Source: Aspidiotus rigidus (lineage: Eukaryota > Arthropoda > Insecta > Hemiptera > Diaspididae). From it: a stretch of 64,000 nt of DNA. How positions within the stretch are numbered: the stretch's first letter is position 1; the number at the start of each line of letters is the position of its first letter. The notes under the pieces were generated by a model, which was not told the DNA's origin, did no database searches, and worked only from the letters and a program-made list of their open reading frames with translations. Location of the stretch: positions 372,001-436,000 of the forward strand of contig JAVHKY010000015.1 in assembly GCA_035079385.1 (NCBI GenBank), in the 5' to 3' direction. A program made the translations under genes and the position numbers. Positions 55,808 through 64,000 of the stretch are shown piece after piece.

Positions 55808-56440
55808 GCGAGTCGAATGACGGCAGCTTGTGATTGTACACCAGCTAGGCAGGCCAGAAATGTGCCTCTGACGGTCGATGCCGTTTGAAGACCGTCGTCC
55901 GCCGCGTACTCAATGGTAAGCTTTTCGTGTATCGTGAACAATAAAGTCGACTTATCACGATGCATTTTTGTAAAAAAAAAAGTATTTTTCTCATCGAGTA
56001 CGAATTTATAGCATCGTGTTTGTCTCTCTATCTTTCTCTCTCTCTTAATTACTCGTTTGTTTGTTCGTTTTTTTTTTTTTTTTCTTATTATTATTATTTA
56101 TTTGTTATTTGTGATACATCTTGAAAAACTGTGATATAATATGTAATTATTAATTAGTTATTATATATATATTTATATTTTATAGTTTTGTTTCTTTTAC
56201 TATTAATTTATGTAAAAAAAAAATACTTTTCCGCCGGAACGTTATTTTAAATGTAAAAAAATTAATACACAATATTATTTATAGTATTGTAAATTTTGTT
56301 TTTGTTTTTTTTTCTAATGATTCACATTGTATTTTTTGTGGTTTTTCATTTTTCACTTTCTAGAAATGTGCCTGTTGTACTCTGTTTGAATTGCCATGCC
56401 GATGTAGAGAAATGTTTTCTAATAAAAAATAAAAAAAGTG
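55808..56440 (+). other. SLC36 3' untranslated region with two poly(A) signals
   Basis: AT-rich sequence after the stop. AATAAA lies at 55,940-55,945 (about 130 bases after the stop) and again at 56,421-56,426, so short and long 3' ends are both possible. The downstream limit is inferred. Confidence 0.6.
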
Positions 56441-56559
56441 CTTAGGTTGATTTGTTTCTAATGAAGACATTATTATAATACTGGTAACATGTTCAGTTTC
56501 AATTACTTGTATTAGCCCATCTGATTTACTTTCTACTTACAAGGTGCTGACGCACCCAC

Positions 56560-57085
56560 TCAAGCACACAAAAATCTTCAGGGAATTGTCAATTCTGTAA
56601 TCAGAAAAATTGTGGAAAATAGTACCAGGCGTATTAGGAGAGTATAAGTGATATGCTGGTATCAAGTTTGATCTGCTGAGACACTCACACAAGCACACAC
56701 ATGAGTTTTTGAGAAAAATCGTGGAAATAGTACCAGGAGCATTAGGAGAGTATAAGCGATATGCTGGTATCAAGTTCAATCTCCTTCGATACACTCACAC
56801 ATGCACACATATGTTTTTGGTCACTCACACATGCACACATACGTTTTTGGTAAAATTGTTGATTTTTAGCAGAAAAGTTGTAACATTAGGAGAGTATAAG
56901 TGATATGCTGGTATCAAGTTCAATCTCCATCAATACACTCACACATGCACTCACTAGCAACCTTCAGTTTCTAAAGAAATAACGCTGGTTTTACGTTGGA
57001 AAATTGTACCAGGAGTATTAGGCGAGTATAAGTATTATACTGGTATCATGTTCAACCATTGGATACACTCACACAAGCATACATT
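56560..57085. repeat. Degenerate tandem repeat, about 110-140 bp
   Basis: Four copies marked by GAGTATAAGTGATATGCTGG at about 56,640, 56,749, 56,889 and 57,021 (variable bases), each followed by an ACACTCACACAAGCACAC-like word. Spacing varies from about 109 to 141. Directly downstream of the transporter gene. Confidence 0.75.
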
Positions 57086-57549
57086 TGTAACTTGTTACCC
57101 ACAATCAGGTTGATATTACTCATCAGGCTGATTCAATATTTTCTGGTACATAGTAATAAAATGAAACTTTCTATTGCGCAGATGCTAATTTGGAGCAAGA
57201 AGATAAATAAACTCTTGTAGATAAGAACAAATACATTTATTCTGTCTTTAATACAAAGAAAAAATAATAAAAAATATAATACTTATTGGTTTATAAAAAG
57301 AAAAATTTTAGGAATAAAATAATAAATGCCATCAAAAAAATTATTAAAAAATGATTTTTGATGATTCATTAACAAAATACAGAAAATACTCATTCATACA
57401 TCATCAATAGAATCACAACAAAGAAAAAAAAAAAATAAGAGGAAATTATGGAAAAAAAGAATACACTAAAAAATTATTTCTCAAACAAAAATATGGTGTC
57501 AAAATGCACAATTCACAATGCGTGCCTGAACAACCATTAAAGGATTTTC

Positions 57550-57720
57550 TTCCAAATTGATCTTCATGCAGAATCCAAGTATTGTCTTTTCTATCCAAAT
57601 TATGAGACAGTCATATAATTGTGACATAACAATCACTTGAACAGGACTTCCTCATAATTGATCTTTATGCAGAATCCAAGCATCGTCTATTCTATTGAAG
57701 TTATGAGACAGCCATTCGTG
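57550..57720. repeat. Two-copy tandem repeat, about 100 bp
   Basis: AATTGATCTTCATGCAGAAT at about 57,557 and a near copy at about 57,656, each followed by CCAAGNATNGTCT and a TTATGAGACAG word. The surrounding 57,090-57,880 is AT-rich with nothing else recognised. Confidence 0.65.
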
Positions 57721-57899
57721 TTCCAGCAAATGATAACGGTCACTGCTCAGGTACAAAGGTTTACCACGTCTGTTGAACAAGATATAAACTAATAAGCTGT
57801 TACAAATAAATGTTGTAAATTATCAAAGTACAATAAATAACTGATTTTTGTTTGTTTTATTTTTTTTTTCTTCTTGTTAAATCAACAAGCCTTGCAACT

Positions 57900-59060
57900 A
57901 GACTTGGCGTTGGAGTGGACAGATGGGGACAATAACAATAAATATGAATGGGAGATAGTTCTTTGTGTTAATGATCATTTCACAATATTGTTTGAGAAGT
58001 TGGTGATCCAGGGAGAACCAGAATGGTAAGTGAGAGGAGAAATTGCAGAACAAGCCATTCAGAGGATCAAAAATTTAAGAAAAAAGGAGAGGGGAAGAAG
58101 GGGACGGCCCATTCTGAAACAAGTTGGGATGATTTCTTTGTATCAAGATTTGAGGTAGACCAAATGGATTGACTGGAGGATAAGTAACACCAGAAATCGT
58201 GCAAGAAGAGGACGAGGGAACAGTACAATAGGATACAAGATCATACGAGAGGGAAGGATCAGTTATGGAAGGTACACGCAGTGATGGCTTTGCGGCAAAA
58301 TTCACTACGTCAAGCTCCTTCAGGTCGGCGAGCTCCGGTATCCAGAAAAAGAGATGGATGATGAGAAGAACGCTTCACGTGTGTGAAAGAATGAGGGTTT
58401 TGGATAGCGAGTCAAGATGAAAAAGAATTGGATAGTATAAAGAATTTGCGGGTAAGACAGAAGCTGGATAGAACAGACAAGCCGAGATATACAGCTCCAA
58501 GTTTGGCGAAAAACATGGAAGCGGAGTTTCTTATATAGAAAAACCTGTAGCAGAGCACTCGGGAGGAAATTCAGAAGAAATGCTGCTACTGTTTGTTGTT
58601 TAAAAGGGCAATCAGCTGTTTCGGGAATTTCAGTACGGTTGAGGATTTCAGCGATAGGGCCTAATCAAGGGACACTAGGGCCTGAGTTTGAGATAGAGTG
58701 CCCAGATGGGAATGAAGCGTCAGGAAGGGATAATTACGAGGGCTGAGAGATAGGAAGATTTGCATGTTGGTCTCTTGATGCTAGAATTTGAGGAACGCAG
58801 TAACAGAGAGGAGGAGCACCTGCCTCAACGCATAGGCAAAGTGGAGGGCTGATGCATATAGCGCCAAAAGTCAGTCGGAGCTCGAAATATTGAATGGAAT
58901 CCAGCAATTCTAAGGTAGTTTTGTTGGAGTGAGTGTAAATTGCAAAACCGTAATCAAGTTGGGAACGGATTAAATTATTGTAGAGTTGGAGGAGGAGTAT
59001 GTGATTACAGCCATTCGAGGATGTTCAAGAAATTTATGCATTTTGTTCTTAAGATTTTGG
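57900..59060 (-). pseudogene. I-like non-LTR retrotransposon fragment (d)
   Basis: The minus strand reads, at 59,010-58,860, CNHILLLQLYNNLIRSQLDYGF then NKTTLELLDSIQYFELRLTFGA, the thumb segment that follows the RT domain. It continues with linker and RNase H-side remnants to about 57,900. No intact frame. Confidence 0.65.
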
Positions 59061-59850
59061 TAAGGTGATTCAGGAGGTTTCGGAGTCAAAGGTGAGAGGG
59101 TGCGAATATCTTTTTTGGAATTTTCTCGTCCAAACGGTCATCGTCAACAAAACAACAGATACCATGGAAGCCCTAATAGGAGCAAGTACGCCAATCAGAA
59201 CTATTGCCCATTCAACAACAAATTCTACAGCTAGGAAGAAGGACTAGCAATGGAATCACCGCCGTCAACGATACTGGCGGGAATATTCATAAACGACATA
59301 GAAAACGAGATATTGAGAGGCAGCAAGTTCAGAAACTCTATGAAAAACTGGGCTACCCTGGTACTTTTCGTCCAAACGTTGGTTCAAGATGTCGCGAATA
59401 TTCTCAACACAAAAATAGTAGAAGAAATATTTAGGTGGTGAGTCGATGCTCTTGTAAGAACAGAGGAAGAAACTGTTAGACTGTATTACATACTACTCAG
59501 CATATTGAAAGAGAGGTCATTGTTCTCGACAATCACTTGACTTGAACGATAAAAATCTGCATCAGAAGACGTAAGCATGCGGGCTGTCATATTTCACGAT
59601 ACATCTGACTATGTTTTTACTAAACGGTTTGCCTAGCAAAACTTCGCAATCGTCAGCGAAATTCTCACTCTACACTTTTCGATATGTCAGTTACTTTCAC
59701 TTACCATCTATCGTTAACAATGGTAAACGCGTCACGAGAATTCATACAGAAATGCATCGCGAGCAAAGAGTCGCTAACACAATGCTATACTAACGTGATA
59801 GAGTCGACTAAAAAATTGGCGGACACATCAACCTACTCGAGTGTAACAAT
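59060..59850. other. No gene recognised
   Basis: Short open frames at 59,065-59,441 show no motif. From 59,450 to 59,850 nothing is recognisable. Confidence 0.4.
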
Positions 59851-59899
59851 ATAGGATGATCACAGTTCTTCCCAATGGGAAGGCAAGAACAGGAAAACA

Positions 59900-60330
59900 A
59901 AGTAAGAACGTCGTCATCTCGAATTCTATTATTGCTACCTCATCCTCTCCTCTTCCAGGTATAATTTCGGGCTTCGACTGGTTCTTGGCACGCTGCGTAT
60001 CAGGCTTCCACTCAAACTATGCGCTGAGGCAGGCGTTCCTCCTCTGTGTTACCGCAAACTTTTCGGCCTCGACAGCCCCATACTCAAATCTTTCCATCTT
60101 TTCAAATGCTTTCAACCCACGAAATTCACCTCTTCTGTCGCATCAATTTCGTCGAGAAACTCATCTCAAACTTCAGCCCTTACTTCCTATTTTTTCATAT
60201 CTTCCACCTTGTTTAACCTCCATGCCTAATATCCGACCCGATCTTATTGGGATTCGCCCCCAAAATTGGGGGGGGGAAGAAAACAAAGTGCGCTCGGGAT
60301 CGTCGGCCGACGCGGTAAACGTTCTGCAAA
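59900..60330 (+). pseudogene. I-like non-LTR retrotransposon fragment (e)
   Basis: The + strand reads ALRQAFLLCVTANFSASTAPYSNLSIFSNAFNP, which lines up with the segment after the RT thumb in fragments (a) and (g). Isolated and truncated on both sides. Confidence 0.55.
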
Positions 60331-60433
60331 ATCATATCTCACATCATCATCGATGTCGTCCCCACCAAGTTCATCTAAATTCAGGTGGTTAAGAAATAAG
60401 ATATTGATTGTCATGAGACCTTAATGTCTATGT

Positions 60434-61006
60434 CATTGTTTCTCAACTGATGTGCCGCAAAATTTTGATCGAAAACATAAATTAACGTGAACTAAAAAAA
60501 GAATTGCAATTTTTTTTATTTACTCAAAAAAGTAATCATAAGCACTATATGACCGATGTGTTCCAATTATTGAATGATGTCAGTTCCAGTTATAATTACT
60601 TAAACTTGACTCCAAATCTGCACTCACTGTCGTAAAAATCAAGAACTTTCTGTGACTTGCCCAAAAATACAGATTATATTTCATGTTTCCTCATAAATTG
60701 TGGAATTATAAGAGCCTAGAGGGTTTCTAGTAAATGCAGGAAACATCCAGACACTTTTACGGATATTGGTGGCAGAGTCCCGGTAGAAGATCAAAGCTCT
60801 TGTTTCCCGGAGTCGCAGTATAGAGAAAAAAGGGTGAGGCTTCATATAGCCATCTTGTAGGTCACAAATTCTGAAATTCAGAGACATGAAAATGTCAAAA
60901 CGCAAAAAAATTATTGATACAATTTGGAGTTCTGGAAATGCTGTGCCGCAGTAATATCGTCTAATAGAAAAATTTGCCGCGATGTAAGAAAGGTTGAGAA
61001 ACACTG
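60434..61006. mobile_element. Non-autonomous hAT-type element, 573 bp
   Basis: The right end inverted reads CAGTGTTTCTCAACC, a classic hAT terminus. The left end is CATTGTTTCTCAACT. The next bases also pair (a GC(G)GCAAATTTT word on each side). The flanks are GTCTATGT (60,426-60,433) and GTCTATAT (61,007-61,014), an 8-bp duplication with one change. A minus-strand open frame inside (61,004-60,681) has no transposase motif. Confidence 0.75.
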
Positions 61007-61089
61007 GTCTATATCGAAGGTAATGGCCGACGAAGGATCAGGGAAGGAAATAAGAAAAAGATTGGAACAACCCCAGCAAAAAAAGTAAG

Positions 61090-61765
61090 TTCAGAAACTT
61101 CCTATCTATTCGTCTGAACTCCAGCTTTGCATCCACAAAAACGTCAAAACGCGCAGCTCCTAACCCCGGCAACATCCACGCGTCCTTACTAAGGAATCTC
61201 AATCTTGATTCTCTTCACAACACCGCCTTTCACTATTCAACACAATTCTTTAACAAAGCCCCCCTCATTCATCTGGAAATTAGCTATCATCGCTCCAACA
61301 CTAAAACCTATCGAAGATCCCTTCCTCCCCGCATCTTATTGGCCTATCGCTCTGACATCAGTCCTTCACAAACTGTTCCAAAAAACGCTAAACAAAAGAC
61401 TACTCTGGTTCAAATGACAACAGCATCAACGCACTCCTAGCCATATCTGAGTTAAAACTCTAATCTATTTTTTGACTTCCAGGAAATGCTTCACTACATC
61501 TACTCCCGATTATATGACACCGACCTTTGAGGCAATTTACTCAAACTCCTCTAATCCTTCCTCCTTGACAAGTTTTTAACGGTTAGAATTCAAAACAATA
61601 CTCTTCTCACCAAACCATCAAAAACATGTCCTGCAGGGAGAAATATACATTGTACCTCTCTTCTCAATCGCTATAAATGGCCTGACGAACAGTCAGTGTG
61701 AGCTTTTGCTTGTTGGCGGATACCTTTAGTGTCTCCCAACCAACCCACAACAAGCAACAAGACAG
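61090..61765 (+). pseudogene. I-like non-LTR retrotransposon fragment (f): RT start
   Basis: The + strand reads WKLAIIAPTLKPIEDPFLPASYWPIALTSVLHKLFQKTLNKRLL, the entry of a non-LTR reverse transcriptase (the ASYRPIALTSVLCKLFE motif). It continues through frame breaks to a remnant of the ...INGL... stretch near 61,680. It stops before the catalytic YADD region and abuts the TTCACCG element at about 61,770. Confidence 0.7.
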
Positions 61766-61776
61766 GATTAGGGTGT

Positions 61777-62494
61777 TTCACCGAAAGATTTTTCATCCAA
61801 AAAAAATTCACCGATTAAGATTCACCTACAGATAATTCACCTGATAGACGTAGTGGTTTACAACAGTTCATCAACAAAATTCGATTATATTATTTTTATT
61901 AATGAAGTTAATCAGTTTAATTTAAGTTTAATAATGATAAAAAATTAATTTAATAATTTTATTTTTGATATTTTATTTAATAAAATTAAATTTTATAATA
62001 TTTTTAATATTTTCAAGTATTATTAATTTTAATTAAATTTAATTTTGAAAAAACTAAAATAATTTAATTTTTAAATAATCATTTTTATTGAAATAGATAT
62101 TACTTATTAAAATTTTTTGAACAAAATTTTAAATAAATAAATTGATTTCATAAATTGAAACGTAAAATTATAAATAATAAGATATAATTTATTAATTCAA
62201 TTTAATTAATTTGATTTTGAAATATTAATATTTTAGTTAAATAAATTTTCTTTATTAAATTATTATTTATTTAAATAATTTTATGAATAAAATTTGGTAT
62301 ATCAAAGCATCAAATGAAAGTCGAACAGCTGATTGAAGAAGGTGAATTTCGTCGTCGGTGTCGGTGAACTCAAAAAAGGAAGATGAATTTCCTAACGATG
62401 AAAAAAAAAAAAAAAAACAGACAGGTGAACTTTCCTATCGGTGATGTGAACATTCCTTCAATACAACTTACTCGGTGAAAAATCTTTCGGTGAA
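61777..62494. mobile_element. TTCACCG inverted-repeat element, AT-rich
   Basis: A 19-bp perfect terminal inverted repeat, TTCACCGAAAGATTTTTCA, lies at 61,777-61,795 and inverted at 62,476-62,494. More TTCACCG/CGGTGAA words repeat inside both ends (for example 61,809-61,850 and 62,340-62,465). The middle, 61,860-62,320, is almost entirely A and T. It separates fragment (f) from fragment (g) of the I-like family, so it may have inserted into that element. No transposase and no clear target duplication. Confidence 0.65.
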
Positions 62495-62519
62495 CTGGTC
62501 GGATCCCCAATAAGACTAC

Positions 62520-63770
62520 TTCAATTAACCTTTGAGAAAATCTTCAAGTGGTCGTCTGACTGTAAATTTCAATTTTCAGACAAAAAAATAGTCGTGGTAG
62601 CATTTAAAAAAAGATAGTCAGGCCTTACGCCCTTTCTTCCCTTTCTGCGTCTAGAGAACTTCAAGTTTACATTCCAATCCTTGAAATGTTGACCGCAATT
62701 CCTAGAACGTTTTCAAGTACTTATAACATCCCCGTATTGGTTGTAACAGCAAACTCCTCCTCCGACTCTACATTGATTTTAACCGTTCCCAACTTAATAA
62801 AGGTTCTTCAATTTACACCTCCTCCAACAAAACAAAATCATGATTGCTGGACTCCATATAATCCCTCAAAAATCGTATTTCTACTTTGAGCTGGCGCACC
62901 TTAGGCTCTACCCTGAGGCAAATCCTCCTCTTCTTTACCGCGATCTTTCTCTTACTGCAAACTTTCTGGCCTCGACAGCATCTTTCCATATTTTCAAGTG
63001 CTCCTAACAGATGTAATTTACCCCAAGACCTTTAATTCCTATTTTTTCATCCACTCCACCTCGGTCAACCTCTATTCCAAACACATTCAACTGTATTTAC
63101 AAAAAAGACATCAACAAAATTATTTCTTTAGAATTAACCTTCCACCTCATTCGCTATCCGGACGGGTCCAAATCGGAGCCCAGAACAAGACATGCAGTCT
63201 CCATTCATCCTTCCGTGCAGGAAGTCCACTTCCACATTCGCTACCAAACTTACGCTGACACGCATCAAGTTCTTCCTCGTCCTCCATCTCTTTCTATGGA
63301 ACGGGGACAAGATCCCTGTGTTCGACTGCCTGTCTCTTGTGACCCACTTCTCTTCTCTCCGGAAATTCCTGATACTATCTGATTTTCTCCCATCCTCATT
63401 TGCTAAAATCCTCATTCTCTTACACTTTTCCTCATCCTCCCTCCATCGCTTTTCTCTGAGTTCTGGCGTACGACGACCTTGAGGAACATAACTTAGTGGT
63501 CCTTGCGACAAAGTAGTCACTATATTCACTTCCCATAACTGCTCTCTCCCTCTGGTATGATATCAAATCTTGATGCTTCTCCCTCATCCTCTTCTCTTGA
63601 CACAATTCCTGGTTCTCCCTTTCTTCACCAATAAATTACAATCTACCAAAAAAGTTTCAATTTCTATCCGTTAACCTTCCGTCTCTCGCCCAGCTCTCAA
63701 AAAATATCCTAGTCTGACTCTCTGTATCACCTTGCATAACAAACTTCCTATCAAACAAGCACGATAAAGT
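62520..63770 (+). pseudogene. I-like non-LTR retrotransposon fragment (g)
   Basis: The + strand, with frame breaks, carries the thumb segment (about 62,760-62,850), then LYRDLSLTANFLASTASFHIF (about 62,930-62,990), then an RNase H remnant, RYPDGSKSEPRTRHAVS (about 63,150-63,205), and a C-terminal region to about 63,760. It lies in the same orientation and order as fragment (f) and may be the rest of the same insertion. No frame is intact. Confidence 0.65.
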
Positions 63771-64000
63771 GACCTCTAAGCATAGTCTGATTCTTATTCA
63801 CCTATATCGTCCGTATCTGCCCACTCCGAGCTCATAACTCCATGCATTTGCAAGGCTCACGATTTATTTTTAAAAAATACCGCATCGTCAAGATAAATAA
63901 AATTGACTTCGGTCGGTTACAAACGAGGTTCTGATTAATGCTAAAAGTGGCGCCCAACAGTCTTCCTCAACAAGTATTTTTGGCGCAACAATACGTGGAT
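63770..64000. other. Window end, nothing recognised
   Basis: No gene or repeat is identified in the last 230 bases. Confidence 0.4.

Noticed and set aside
60681..61004. Minus-strand 107-codon frame
   Set aside because: It lies inside the non-autonomous hAT element and has no transposase motif.
1..64000. CRISPR arrays, bacterial operons or an integrated virus
   Set aside because: The repeats are contiguous satellites without spacers, the gene has spliceosomal introns, and the reverse transcriptases are of PLE and non-LTR type, with no LTR, gag or envelope features seen.

Overview
This window is eukaryotic nuclear DNA, most likely from an arthropod and probably an insect (possibly a hemipteran; the order is a guess). 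It is AT-rich and gene-poor. The one host gene has GT-AG introns, and the repeats are Penelope-like elements (PLEs), R1-type and I-like non-LTR retrotransposons, a MULE, hAT-type and other small inverted-repeat elements, and satellites.

Host gene: ten coding exons on the + strand between 34,923 and 55,807 join in frame to a 534-residue proton-coupled amino acid transporter of the SLC36/PAT family. Exon 1 of the coding part starts at an acceptor followed directly by ATG, so at least one non-coding 5' exon must lie upstream. The introns (up to 6 kb) are filled with repeats: a set of palindromic elements in intron 1, TGACGTCA-rich repeats in intron 2, a hAT-type MITE and a TA-flanked MITE in intron 4, a broken I-like retrotransposon in intron 6, and a small element with 9-bp target duplications in intron 8.

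Layout: 1-850 is a 26-bp minisatellite. 4.4-12.5 kb is a repeat family built on the CRE palindrome TGACGTCA, with a 5'-truncated PLE inserted in it (12-bp target duplication). 15-18.5 kb holds a small inverted-repeat element, a PLE fragment and an R1 fragment that carries a tRNA-like SINE. 20.6-24.7 kb is a striking head-to-head pair of one PLE: two arms of exactly 1,509 bp with no difference noticed, one attached to a long open frame with reverse transcriptase and GIY-YIG domains. 25.25-32.6 kb is one decayed minus-strand PLE split by two later insertions: a 3.9-kb foldback-like hairpin with 877-bp nearly identical outer arms, and a 1.56-kb MULE remnant with a 9-bp target duplication. 56.5-64 kb is tandem repeats and fragments of the same I-like family in both orientations, with a non-autonomous hAT element and a TTCACCG inverted-repeat element.

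The only likely working gene is the transporter. The most unusual items are the foldback-like element, the PLE head-to-head pair, the CRE-palindrome repeat (about 41 TGACGTCA by eye against about one expected by chance), and a second hairpin at 39.3-40.1 kb whose arms carry an exon-like coding segment ending at a splice-donor sequence.
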